From the IMG/VR virus record IMGVR_UViG_3300044846_002496, positions 1 through 28,345 of that record: DNA of 28,345 bases. One strand, 5' to 3'. The translations under genes were made by a program, and so were the position numbers. Below are positions 7,781 through 15,966 of this stretch, piece by piece. This DNA comes from a virus. The notes below the pieces were generated by a model. That model searched no databases. It was given only the letters and a program-made list of their open reading frames with translations, and was not told the DNA's origin. Each line of letters opens with the position of its first letter. The first letter of the stretch is position 1.

Positions 7781-8718
7781 AGTTCAAATACCTTTAACGG
7801 ACCATGTTCGTAATTATGCATATAGAAATTTTCAAACAATGTATTTTTATATTGATCTATTGGAAATGTTTTTCTAAAATTATCTCGTTCCCAGCCCCAT
7901 CGTCTTTTCCAATATTCAAAATGCGGACCATAATCTCCAAAATGTTTTGAATCTCCTTGTTGTGCAGCCCGGGCTGATTTAACTGGAACTTTACCTTCTT
8001 TTATATGTTGATCGTGCCAAATTTGTAAAAATGGCAATGTAACATTATAAATTCCGTTTTCCATAAATTGCATACATATATCATCAAATGCACAAAACAA
8101 ATGATAGTTATCCGAAACTTTAATATAACGTTCAAATAAATCTACGTTGATAGCTAACCCCATATCTACTGGAGATTCTACGGCTATCGCGTTATTTCCG
8201 CCCCATACGCCCCATTGTAATTGCATATCGGGGGTGCGATACCATCCACCTCTGCCTGGCAAATCCATTAATGTAGCACGACCTATCATACCGCATCGAT
8301 CTGCCCGTATGCGTTGTTCGTTATTAACGCTACATTGCGGTCCTAAAATATTAAACCCAACTATGCCAAATTGATCTAATTTATTTGTTGAAACCAAATG
8401 TTCCAGCTGTTCAAAAAAGTCTGGAGTTATGATATTAGAATCGTGAGTCATCCATATAATAAACTTAGATTGATTATTTGTTTCTCGCAAATGATCTATC
8501 ATGGTTTGTGCTGCGTTTTGCAATCCGCGGGCTTTATTGGTAATAAATGGAATTCCATGTTTTTCGCATATATGCTTACCCAATGTTATTTGTTCTGTTT
8601 CAGAATGATCATCTACATTGACAAAATAATATTTAGATAATTTTGGATTTCTTTGAATAAATTCTTCTAACAATGTATAATTGTTTCTAGAAGAAAGATA
8701 TATTGATATGTTATGCAT
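7777..8718 (-). CDS. GT2-like glycosyltransferase
   Basis: A 313-residue GT-A type protein. It begins MHNISIYLSSRNN, followed by YFVNVDDHSETEQ (31-43) as the nucleotide-binding turn. IIWMTHDSNII at 87-97 replaces the canonical DxD by HDSN. FDDICMQFMENG at 211-222 matches the acidic catalytic block of GT2 enzymes, and FLQIWHDQH at 230-238 supplies the late His. A tryptophan-rich acceptor loop lies at about 155-175. The start is certain: a complete AAGGAGGT ribosome binding site ends five bases before the ATG. The gene overlaps its upstream neighbour by 8 nt. Donor and acceptor are unknown. Confidence 0.7.
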   Translation of the reverse strand: MHNISIYLSSRNNYTLLEEFIQRNPKLSKYYFVNVDDHSETEQITLGKHICEKHGIPFITNKARGLQNAAQTMIDHLRETNNQSKFIIWMTHDSNIITPDFFEQLEHLVSTNKLDQFGIVGFNILGPQCSVNNEQRIRADRCGMIGRATLMDLPGRGGWYRTPDMQLQWGVWGGNNAIAVESPVDMGLAINVDLFERYIKVSDNYHLFCAFDDICMQFMENGIYNVTLPFLQIWHDQHIKEGKVPVKSARAAQQGDSKHFGDYGPHFEYWKRRWGWERDNFRKTFPIDQYKNTLFENFYMHNYEHGPLKVFEL

Positions 8719-9481
8719 AAGTTACCTCCTTATCAGTTACGCCCCAACAACAGACAAATAATTCACATAATCTATCAACAATTGTAGTATCTCGCATTTC
8801 ATGTTGCGCAATACGCATCAATGCTTGATCAGTTAATCTAGATGTTCCCATTAATGAAATTGCAATTTCCAATTGTTGTTTTAAACTAGATGTTTTTCCA
8901 AAACCTGCACCCGAATTCATATATTTCCAATTTGAATTAAATGTTTCATCATACTGTATAACTTGATTAAGTTTATCATCGATATTAGCAGGAGCACCTT
9001 TTTTACTATTTAACCATTTGCCGTGACTAGTAGTTGGAAAATTATTTTTTTCTGCATTCCATACAAAATCATATTTCCCATATACATGTTTATATTTTTC
9101 AAAAAACGCATCTGGGCTATCAATAAAAAATACATCAGTGTTGTCTAACCAAAAAACATATTCGGTAGTTATTTGACCAGAATTGATTGCATTCAATGTA
9201 GTTGTCATTTTTTGTTGCGTACCTTTCCAAAAACCATCAGTTGGTTTCCATTCTAAATTTAATACTTTGAATCCATATTGATTAGCCGATTGTTCTAATA
9301 TAGTTGTTCGCCCTGCAATGTTTCCGCCTTTCCAACTTATAAAGGTAAAGTTATTTTTTATAGAATCAACACTTCTATCAAATTGTCGTTGTTTCAATGT
9401 ATTATATACGCTTTCATTTTTACTATTACCATTGCCGTGAATTGCAATTGGTTTAGTTCCTAATTCTTTTATTGTTATCAT
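8711..9481 (-). CDS. PLOD/GT25-like glycosyltransferase domain protein
   Basis: This 256-residue protein resembles the glycosyltransferase domain of procollagen-lysine hydroxylases and related phage and viral enzymes. EYVFWLDNTDVFFI holds the acidic metal site D113-N-T-D116. Next come YDFVWNAEKNNFP (the 'aE..cwP' block), YMNSGAGFGKTSSL at 187-200 (the 'lNSGgfiG' block) and LTDQALMR at 216-223 (the 'DDQ' block). Enzymes with this fold usually move glucose or galactose from a UDP donor. It starts 1 nt after the stop of the methyltransferase upstream. The distant homology to collagen-type enzymes says nothing certain about the acceptor. Confidence 0.65.
   Translation of the reverse strand: MITIKELGTKPIAIHGNGNSKNESVYNTLKQRQFDRSVDSIKNNFTFISWKGGNIAGRTTILEQSANQYGFKVLNLEWKPTDGFWKGTQQKMTTTLNAINSGQITTEYVFWLDNTDVFFIDSPDAFFEKYKHVYGKYDFVWNAEKNNFPTTSHGKWLNSKKGAPANIDDKLNQVIQYDETFNSNWKYMNSGAGFGKTSSLKQQLEIAISLMGTSRLTDQALMRIAQHEMRDTTIVDRLCELFVCCWGVTDKEVTYA
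8724..8731 (-). promoter_or_regulatory. Full-length Shine-Dalgarno AAGGAGGT
   Basis: On the minus strand AAGGAGGT is followed by AACTT and the ATG at 8716-8718. It matches the anti-SD end of 16S rRNA over eight bases, stronger than at any other start in the window. The site lies inside the last codons of the upstream PLOD-like gene (the ...DKEVTYA end), so the codons there are partly dictated by it. It may make this transferase the most strongly translated member of the island. Confidence 0.75.
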
Positions 9482-9482
9482 A

Positions 9483-10085
9483 TTAATGCCAAATTACTTT
9501 TGTTATCACTCCTTCTTTATCTAATAAAATTCTATCCGGACCGCCTTTAATTGCATTTCCAAAATTATATCCCGTATCATGTCCAATGAATTGTATAATT
9601 TCTAAAGCTCCTATGGCAACGGCTTCGTCTACTGCTTGTTTAATACCTAAATTAATCATAGATCCATAATCATCGAATAACAAATAACAATCAGTATCAC
9701 AATTCATTGATGTAACGCGATTTATATCTTGTATTAATTCTTCATATCGATGACCTGCATCTAAAAAGAACATGCTAACCGGTTCAGATATGGGTAATTG
9801 TCTGCTAGAATATAAATCAAAATAACATATGTATTCAATGTTATCTATTCCAGAATTTAATTGTATTGCATCTTGGTTATCATTAATATTAACTGTATAT
9901 ACTTTGTTAAATAAATGTGATAATAATTTAGTAGTCTGTCCTTTGTTTGTTCCAAATTCGACAGCCGTTTTATCTTTAAAACCTTGAAAGAAATTCCAAA
10001 CGTCTTGTTTAAATTTAAATGATGTAGTACTTAAGTTTTGATTCTTATCTTCACCGATATCTTGTAATATTTCTTCTATTGTCAT
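9483..10085 (-). CDS. SAM-dependent methyltransferase (Methyltransf_24/CmcI type)
   Basis: A 200-residue class I methyltransferase. Motif I is AVEFGTNKGQTT (41-52). FFLDAGHRYEELIQDI at 106-121 matches the 'iDg.H.ye....D' block of the Methyltransf_24 family, and LLFDDYG (135-141) follows as the next conserved strand. This family methylates hydroxyl groups of sugars and small metabolites in glycan and antibiotic pathways. Its position among glycosyltransferases fits O-methylation of a sugar, possibly capping the glycan. Start is 2 nt after the upstream stop; no SD is evident. Confidence 0.7.
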   Translation of the reverse strand: MTIEEILQDIGEDKNQNLSTTSFKFKQDVWNFFQGFKDKTAVEFGTNKGQTTKLLSHLFNKVYTVNINDNQDAIQLNSGIDNIEYICYFDLYSSRQLPISEPVSMFFLDAGHRYEELIQDINRVTSMNCDTDCYLLFDDYGSMINLGIKQAVDEAVAIGALEIIQFIGHDTGYNFGNAIKGGPDRILLDKEGVITKVIWH

Positions 10086-10087
10086 AA

Positions 10088-11077
10088 CTAGTTTAATATT
10101 TGTTGTATTTGCGTAACCATAGTTTGCGTACTAGTATAATCAACGCCGCCAGCAATGGTTTGTTCTATAAATTTTGTTTTTCGCTGATAATTTTCTATGT
10201 ATGGTAAAAAATCATCATTTAAATCAAACATTCCATCATAGTCATAAAATACTCCTGTTTGCCCGCTATTCTTTATTAGAATTGTTGGCACTCCCATTTG
10301 TATTGGTTTCAATGCAAAGGTTGATGGAGCAGAAATAACACAAACGCTTTCGGCTATTAGTTGATTATCATCTTCTACATCTATAAATATTTTATAATTT
10401 AAATCTTTGATGATTTTTATTAAGTATTGAATGTTGTTTGCATATTGTTCATCAGCTCGACTCTTTAATTTAATTGCAACAGGCAACTTGTATTTTTCTT
10501 GTAATTTTTTTAAAGATTCATGATTGAATATATGACCGTCAAATTTGACATCAAATGGTGCACTTCGATTTCCTAAAAAATTAACAATTACTAGAATGTG
10601 TTTTTTATCAACATGTTGATATTGTTTTAACATATCATTAGATGGAATCCCGGCGCCTATACACCAATCTTCATGATGTTCTTTTGAACCAAAAACAAAA
10701 CAATAATCATATGCTTTTTTATATGCATTAACTGTAAATTTTTTTTCTTCATTGCCATGCGAACATGCAATCAATGGACAACGTTTATTTTTATAAATAC
10801 TGTCTAATGATGTTTTAGGGGTAGCTCGATTATCATCGGATATAATTAAATCATATTTTGATGAATCGCAAAATCCAGAATATGTTTCTGTAAAATATTT
10901 TGAATATTGAGTATCAAATACTTTTCGCAAATCATTATCGCCCGTCCATTTAAATGAATCTTGCATTTGATATGTTTTTAACAAATGCAATTCATATTGT
11001 TTTGCAAGTTCAGGAATTATAGGATATATACGTTCTCCTACACGATATTGCGATGTTATAAATAATATTTTTTTCAT
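10088..11077 (-). CDS. GT-B-fold protein, glycosyltransferase or epimerase-like
   Basis: A 329-residue protein with two apparent Rossmann-like halves. It starts MKKILFITSQYRVGERIYPIIPEL, similar in layout to UDP-GlcNAc 2-epimerases and GT-B enzymes. A CSHGNEEKKF stretch at 105-114 and, near the end, ISAPSTFALKPIQMGVPTIL (248-267) recall the donor-binding half of CDP-glycerol transferases and 2-epimerases. With NeuB and NeuA in the same island, a NeuC-like 2-epimerase supplying the hexosamine would be a natural missing step, but I see no diagnostic epimerase residues. A glycosyltransferase is equally possible. It starts in a TAATG overlap with the deacetylase gene. Confidence 0.55.
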   Translation of the reverse strand: MKKILFITSQYRVGERIYPIIPELAKQYELHLLKTYQMQDSFKWTGDNDLRKVFDTQYSKYFTETYSGFCDSSKYDLIISDDNRATPKTSLDSIYKNKRCPLIACSHGNEEKKFTVNAYKKAYDYCFVFGSKEHHEDWCIGAGIPSNDMLKQYQHVDKKHILVIVNFLGNRSAPFDVKFDGHIFNHESLKKLQEKYKLPVAIKLKSRADEQYANNIQYLIKIIKDLNYKIFIDVEDDNQLIAESVCVISAPSTFALKPIQMGVPTILIKNSGQTGVFYDYDGMFDLNDDFLPYIENYQRKTKFIEQTIAGGVDYTSTQTMVTQIQQILN

Positions 11078-11703
11078 TAACTATAAATCCTATGTATTTT
11101 AAAAGTTTCTACATACCCGAAACCTCTTCTAGCACTTTGATAATTTGTATGAAATGCTTTGATTACTTCCGGAGTAAAATATAAATGTTTTGACTGAGTT
11201 TTAAATTTATGCAATTGAATAATTTTCTCATCCATATAACTTGTTATATCTACAAAATAATTAGGTACCCATGTTTCTAACGTACTTGGAGTTTTATAAT
11301 CAATGATACCGCATTTTTCTTTTCGCGTTAACGCCATTCCGACAACATTAATTTTTTTGTGGTCATGGTGCGTATCTTCATCGGGTGGTAACATTATCAA
11401 ATCATATTGTGACATATCATGATTTGTTTCAATCATATGTACCAATTGGTCATATCCAAAATTTATAGTATGATCTTCTAATAAAAAAGATCCGCGGACA
11501 TTAGATAATTGTCCCCAAATTGAATTACATTCTGCAAATCTATTTTGTCCCGATGATGAATCAAATTTTCCACCTATCGATATAGTAATTATATCAAATT
11601 GCGTATCTTGAAATTTATACATGATGCCTAATGCACCATATTCAATATCATCTGGATGTGGTGATAAACAAAGAACTTTATTTGCATTTAAAAATTTTGC
11701 CAT
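11077..11703 (-). CDS. PIG-L/LmbE-family N-acetylsugar deacetylase
   Basis: A complete 208-residue member of the PIG-L (LmbE) family of zinc hydrolases that remove the acetyl group from N-acetylglucosamine-type sugars. The first metal motif is SPHPDDIEYGALG: H16, D18 and D19 correspond to the HPDD signature. The second is PDEDTHHDHKK at 107-117, with H112 and H115 completing the zinc site. The C-terminal TQSKHLYFTPEVIKAF segment is also typical. It probably creates a free amino sugar in the glycan or its precursor, which another enzyme could then acylate or methylate. It begins right after the stop of the DUF616 gene, with AAAGGA upstream. Confidence 0.85.
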   Translation of the reverse strand: MAKFLNANKVLCLSPHPDDIEYGALGIMYKFQDTQFDIITISIGGKFDSSSGQNRFAECNSIWGQLSNVRGSFLLEDHTINFGYDQLVHMIETNHDMSQYDLIMLPPDEDTHHDHKKINVVGMALTRKEKCGIIDYKTPSTLETWVPNYFVDITSYMDEKIIQLHKFKTQSKHLYFTPEVIKAFHTNYQSARRGFGYVETFKIHRIYS

Positions 11704-12408
11704 TTATTTTTTTCCTTTATGTCCGCTAACCATTACAAAATGACGATTATTTCTAACGTCTCCTGGAATATAATCTATTATAATATTATTTTTCCAAGAA
11801 ACAAAATTTAAGCTCAATTGATCTCGCCTAGAACCATATTTCATTTCAGTCCACCAATCTTCATCCAATTGTATGCAGTTTGGATCATTATGTTTTCTAA
11901 TTACCACACTAGTTTCAGCTAATCCGAAGTTTGCAGGAAATCCTTGGTCTTGATATCGTTTGATTTGTTCTTGTATTAGATATGGGTTATCTTTCCAATT
12001 ACGAATTCCTCGTTCGGGACTACGTTGCATATTTTGTTGGCCTAACTGCAATATTACATTTGCTTCTTCGTATATGCAATTTCTTTTATCAAAACATTGC
12101 ATATGATCGTATGTGCGAAATATATTATCATCTAATAATTCTCGAAAGTCACCAACCATTTGCATATTGCCATCTACCCATATAGAGTACTCATATTCTT
12201 GCAAATATCTATGCGGTACTGCTTTATACTTTCTAGAATTTCTAGTAGTATCTTCATATATTGTATCTACCAATCGAACGTCCCAAAGATCTGATTTAAT
12301 TTCGCGATCTGTAAAACAAATATAATCAACATCATCTGCTATAAATGGATTCTTTGGCAACTCATCATATTGACCAAAAATTGCCGTATATACTACTGCT
12401 TTTTTCAT
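11704..12408 (-). CDS. DUF616 (TOD1/MUCI70-type) glycosyltransferase
   Basis: A 234-residue protein with the hallmark beginning KAVVYTAIFGQYDELPKN. This is followed by VDYICFTDRE, RNSRKYKAVPHRYLQEYEYSIWVDGNMQM and, towards the end, WWTEMKYGSRRDQLSLNFVSWK. These are the conserved blocks of the DUF616 family, now regarded as a GT-A type glycosyltransferase domain. The WVDGN segment (about 77-81) is the DxD equivalent, and the RDQLS block binds the acceptor side. Such proteins occur in bacterial capsule and O-antigen clusters and in phages. ATGA overlap with the GT9-like gene upstream. Donor and acceptor unknown. Confidence 0.8.
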   Translation of the reverse strand: MKKAVVYTAIFGQYDELPKNPFIADDVDYICFTDREIKSDLWDVRLVDTIYEDTTRNSRKYKAVPHRYLQEYEYSIWVDGNMQMVGDFRELLDDNIFRTYDHMQCFDKRNCIYEEANVILQLGQQNMQRSPERGIRNWKDNPYLIQEQIKRYQDQGFPANFGLAETSVVIRKHNDPNCIQLDEDWWTEMKYGSRRDQLSLNFVSWKNNIIIDYIPGDVRNNRHFVMVSGHKGKK

Positions 12409-13247
12409 ATGTAAATTTCACTTTTAATGATATTGGAACCCAATGTCCCTCTAGGGACTGTATATGTTGGTGCATACTTTGCAATAGTATCATTCATACC
12501 CGTTTGATTGCCAACATTAAATTTAGCTTGAGTCTTTATGTATAATTGTATTCTAGTATTGATATATCTCATATCCAATGCCGGAATAAATTTAAAATTT
12601 GTATCAGGAATATTTGTCCAATAAAACATTGGTAAATTGTATTCATCTAATTTTTTTTGTATACTATCTCGACCTTCGCCGTTGTATCGATTAGATATAA
12701 GTAACGTGCCAAATGCCCCATCGCAATGATTTTTAATTATCTTGTCACCAAATTGTTTTTCATCTTCTGAAAAATATAATTCTGGTTCGATATCATCATA
12801 TGAATCAAATTGCCAAAATCTTAACATTTGTTGCAACAATGGTTCATCAATGTCTGAATATATTCGATAATGGTCGTTAAAAACATCTTCATCAAATGAA
12901 TCAATAAATCCGTCAACATATGGATTATTATCAAATATTGTATGAACAACTTGAAATGGATCATCCCATGATGACCAATTTTGTCCTAAATGTCCAAACA
13001 TAGATCGTAACAATGTAACAGATGGTATCCAAACCTTACAATCTGGATACCGTTCTTTTAATTTTCTAGGCATTGCTGATATAATTCCCCAATCGCCTAC
13101 TCCAAAACATGTACGAAGAATAACAAAATTTTGTGCATTTAAATATTCATCAGGAATATATGATGCATCAGAAATATGAAATCCTAATTGATCAACTTCG
13201 CCAACATCAAAAAGTTGATTGTTATATGTTCTCCAAAATGTTGCCAT
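12405..13247 (-). CDS. GT9/heptosyltransferase-like GT-B glycosyltransferase
   Basis: A 280-residue protein. ILRTCFGVGDWGIISAMPRK at 43-62 matches the N-terminal GT9 signature (...GLGDxLLxxPxxxALKxxYP), and KLKERYPDCKVWIPS continues it. The C-terminal KFNVGNQTGMNDTIAKYAP resembles the 'iGndtG..HlAaa.g.P' block that binds the ADP-sugar donor in heptosyltransferases, although the His is missing. The middle of the protein is divergent and acidic. By family it would add a heptose or similar sugar, but the divergence means the sugar should not be assumed. It starts 1 nt after the stop of the UDP-sugar dehydrogenase without a visible SD. Confidence 0.6.
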   Translation of the reverse strand: MATFWRTYNNQLFDVGEVDQLGFHISDASYIPDEYLNAQNFVILRTCFGVGDWGIISAMPRKLKERYPDCKVWIPSVTLLRSMFGHLGQNWSSWDDPFQVVHTIFDNNPYVDGFIDSFDEDVFNDHYRIYSDIDEPLLQQMLRFWQFDSYDDIEPELYFSEDEKQFGDKIIKNHCDGAFGTLLISNRYNGEGRDSIQKKLDEYNLPMFYWTNIPDTNFKFIPALDMRYINTRIQLYIKTQAKFNVGNQTGMNDTIAKYAPTYTVPRGTLGSNIIKSEIYI

Positions 13248-13248
13248 A

Positions 13249-14082
13249 TTATTCGCTTACTGCTCGTCCTTTTGATTCATTCCAATCTTGTTCTGGACGT
13301 ACTTCTAAATTTGTTTTCCAACCTGCTTCTATCGTATTCATTGGAGTTCCTAATTGTTTACCTAATGTAACTAATGCATTAACATCCTTAGGGAAACAAG
13401 TTCCACCATATCCCATTCGGCCATCTGGACCAGGAACGTGTAAATGACTATCTCCGATTCTGCCATCTGCTGCAAATCCGTATAATGCATCATTCCAATT
13501 TGCATCTAATGCAGTTGCTAATCGTTTAAATTCATTCATAATGGATACTTTAGTTGCAAAAAACGTATTGTTCATGTATTTGATAAGTTCCGCAGTTGTA
13601 GAATCGGTATGAATAAAATGTCGATTCATAAATCGTTGTGCAAACAAATCTTCTACCCGTTTTGTCAATTTTACATCGCCGCCTAAAATAATACGAGACT
13701 GTGTCATCATATCTAATTTTGCAGTACGTTCTGTTAAAAATTCAGGACTAAATATAATATCTAAATTGGAATATGTATCTGATAATTTTTTTGTTGTTCC
13801 AGGTAATATTGTAGATTTTATAATATAAATTGGCCCACGTTTTACATTGTTAAATACATTTTCAATATACGATATATCTTGAGACCCATCTCGGCGCATC
13901 GGCGTTGGTACGCACACAAAAACAAAGTCACATTCAAATATATCTTCAATTGTATGTGTCGATCGCAATGGATTAATATCATGCACGCGTACTTCCGCTA
14001 CTGGTGAAAATGCAAATGCTTGGCTTTCTCCAACAAAGCCATTACCTATAATTCCTACTTTATAATGTTTCATAATATTCAT
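13249..14082 (-). CDS. UDP-glucose/GDP-mannose 6-dehydrogenase family, two-domain short form
   Basis: The 277 residues cover the NAD-binding and central domains of the nucleotide-sugar dehydrogenase family, which oxidises the C6 alcohol of a UDP- or GDP-hexose to the uronic acid. Seen are GIIGNGFVGES (10-20), VCVPTP (56-61), STILPGTT (90-97), SPEFLTE (112-118), the catalytic lysine block AELIKYMNN (K168) and the nucleophile loop GYGGTCFPKD with C229. Family members normally have 390-430 residues with a third, C-terminal UDP-binding domain (PF03720); it is absent here and the ORF ends cleanly before the next gene. Two starts, 14082 or 14073, are possible. The reduced form may bind its substrate differently. 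Confidence 0.85.
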   Translation of the reverse strand: MNIMKHYKVGIIGNGFVGESQAFAFSPVAEVRVHDINPLRSTHTIEDIFECDFVFVCVPTPMRRDGSQDISYIENVFNNVKRGPIYIIKSTILPGTTKKLSDTYSNLDIIFSPEFLTERTAKLDMMTQSRIILGGDVKLTKRVEDLFAQRFMNRHFIHTDSTTAELIKYMNNTFFATKVSIMNEFKRLATALDANWNDALYGFAADGRIGDSHLHVPGPDGRMGYGGTCFPKDVNALVTLGKQLGTPMNTIEAGWKTNLEVRPEQDWNESKGRAVSE

Positions 14083-14686
14083 TTTGTTTTATTTGTCGTT
14101 CAATCGTTTTTGGGTGATATAAGCAAAAAGCTTGTGTATCTGCTGGGAGCATTGAATATGTCTTAAAGCCATCCAATCTCTCGTGCACCTTATTGATCCA
14201 TTTGATCTCTGGTTTGTTTTTCCAAATCCTCCATTGATAATCTGGCCAATTGATATGCCCGTTAGTCATTACATGCCAACCCCATTTCTGAACATACTCC
14301 TCGGTCAGCCCTTCTACCGTATTAGCACGAGGCACTAAATATACATCATTATCTGGATTAAGTTCTAATAAATCAGGAAGATGATCAATTAAAAGTTTAT
14401 TAGGTATTTCGTCTGCATCAATTTGAAAAACGTAATCGCCTGTGCATAAACTGGTTAATTTATTTTTCCAATTGGCAAAATGATGATCAAATTCTGATTC
14501 ATGCCATTTATACCAATTTAATTTAGAATAATGTTTTAATATTTCGCGAACTTCATGAGTACCATTTTTTGAATCAAACAAAACAACAATTTCATCTTGT
14601 TCTCGTTTATGTTCTAATAAAATTCCTAACAGTCGTTGAATTTCTAAAAATTCATTACAAACCGTAATAGCATAACTTATTTTCAT
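14060..14686 (-). CDS. GT2-family glycosyltransferase
   Basis: A compact 208-residue GT2 enzyme. It begins MKISYAITVCNEFLEIQRLL, the standard first strand and helix. EIVVLFDSKNG binds the nucleotide, and TGDYVFQIDADEIPNKLL contains the DxD site D90-A-D92. The C-terminal half is tryptophan-rich (WGWHVM, PDYQWRIWKN, IKWINKVHERLDG), a block common in LPS core beta-glucosyl and related transferases. No membrane segment is visible. The start is set by an ATGA overlap with the GT4 gene upstream. The 3' half (about 14100-14340) is distinctly less AT-rich than the 5' half. Confidence 0.8.
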   Translation of the reverse strand: MKISYAITVCNEFLEIQRLLGILLEHKREQDEIVVLFDSKNGTHEVREILKHYSKLNWYKWHESEFDHHFANWKNKLTSLCTGDYVFQIDADEIPNKLLIDHLPDLLELNPDNDVYLVPRANTVEGLTEEYVQKWGWHVMTNGHINWPDYQWRIWKNKPEIKWINKVHERLDGFKTYSMLPADTQAFCLYHPKTIERQIKQNEYYETL

Positions 14687-15966
14687 GCATCAACTTTTTT
14701 CAACGTTGGTAATGTAATTTTAGTTGGCTGATTATCTACCTTTTTCATTTTAGGTAAATTCAATTGTACCATCGATGGAACTGATTGTAAATTTCCATCT
14801 ATGATTTTCAACACCTTTTTATATACTTCAGCTACTGCAGTTTTAGTAAATGTTGAATTTACAAAATAACGTTGGCGTTTAGCTAATTCTTGCCACTTTT
14901 TATAATTCTTTTGAACTTCTTTCATCATTTTACTGGCATATCCATAATCTGGAGTAAACCATTTAGCACCTTCAATTAAAAATTCATTTCTAGTTGATGC
15001 ATGAATGTCTGTTAATCCACCTGGTAATGCACAAATAAAATCTTTCTTAAGAAAATCTGCAGGACCTGAATAGTGTGGAGCAATGATTGGTTTACTTGTA
15101 GTAGAAAACTCTAATAATGGTCTTCCAAATCCCTCTGCCTTCGTAAATGATATCATTGCTTTTACTTTGGGATGATTATATAAAAGATTCATTTCTTCAT
15201 CAGCCAAATCTCCGTGCAACAAATACACGTTAGGTAATTTTGCATCACCAAACATATCTCGTATTTGTTCAATTTTATTTTCAATCTCCATTCTATCCAT
15301 TACTGAATATGTAGCACCACTTGATTTTAATATAAGAGCAGGAGCATCTTTTTGATTTTTATATGTATTGAAGAAACAATGAATTAATCCACTAATATTT
15401 TTACGATCTTCCCCAACTTGACCTTGTAACCAATGTCCAACCGATAAAAATGCAAATGATTCTGGAATTTGATCTAAAATTTCTAATTGCGTTTGTACAT
15501 TGTTTGTATACACAGATTCATCAAAATATTCTGGAATTACTTCGATTTGCGTTGTTATAGGTTTATTATGTTTTTGCGATGTATTAATAAATACTTGTTT
15601 GGTAAATTCACTCGGAACAATAACCATTTGCATTGCATTTAAGTTGTCTATCCATTTCTCCGGACAAATATCGCCTTCAGTTCCTGCAGTTACGCCAATA
15701 TTGTATTTTCCAACTGCTTGAAATTCATTAGGTACTGTAATTTGTACCCAAATGTCTGGTTGCGATGTTAATGGCAATGGAATAATTCTTTGATTCCATT
15801 CTTGTGGAATTGGATAAGTAAATGGTGTATGACCCCATGGCAATGAAAGCAATTTAATGTTCCATTCTTTACCTCGTTGTTCAATAAAATTAGCAATTAC
15901 TTCTCGGGCATGATGACCATATCCAGATTGTGTTGCTACTGGTGATGCTATAACTACTGTGCGCAT
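14683..15966 (-). CDS. GT4-like GT-B glycosyltransferase with repeated LPxLKKVD tail
   Basis: A 427-residue GT-B enzyme. The N-terminal domain opens MRTVVIASPVATQSGYGHHAREV, with the small-residue loop that binds acceptor or donor in GT4 enzymes. The C-terminal donor-binding domain includes FLSVGHWLQGQVGEDRKN and KAEGFGRPLLEFSTTSKPII, whose E-G-F-G-R-P-L-L-E is the EX7E catalytic/donor motif of the clan. The last 26 residues are outside the fold and contain the motif twice (LNLPKMKKVD and ITLPTLKKVD), a sequence that recurs at the N-terminus of the next GT. The gene overlaps that neighbour by 13 nt; AGGAA precedes the ATG. Soluble; sugar unknown. Confidence 0.85.
   Translation of the reverse strand: MRTVVIASPVATQSGYGHHAREVIANFIEQRGKEWNIKLLSLPWGHTPFTYPIPQEWNQRIIPLPLTSQPDIWVQITVPNEFQAVGKYNIGVTAGTEGDICPEKWIDNLNAMQMVIVPSEFTKQVFINTSQKHNKPITTQIEVIPEYFDESVYTNNVQTQLEILDQIPESFAFLSVGHWLQGQVGEDRKNISGLIHCFFNTYKNQKDAPALILKSSGATYSVMDRMEIENKIEQIRDMFGDAKLPNVYLLHGDLADEEMNLLYNHPKVKAMISFTKAEGFGRPLLEFSTTSKPIIAPHYSGPADFLKKDFICALPGGLTDIHASTRNEFLIEGAKWFTPDYGYASKMMKEVQKNYKKWQELAKRQRYFVNSTFTKTAVAEVYKKVLKIIDGNLQSVPSMVQLNLPKMKKVDNQPTKITLPTLKKVDA

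Noticed and set aside
12113-13447. Several plus-strand open frames of 60-104 codons opposite the GT9-like and dehydrogenase genes
   Set aside because: They are antisense to well-supported genes, lack ribosome sites, and their translations show no domain pattern.
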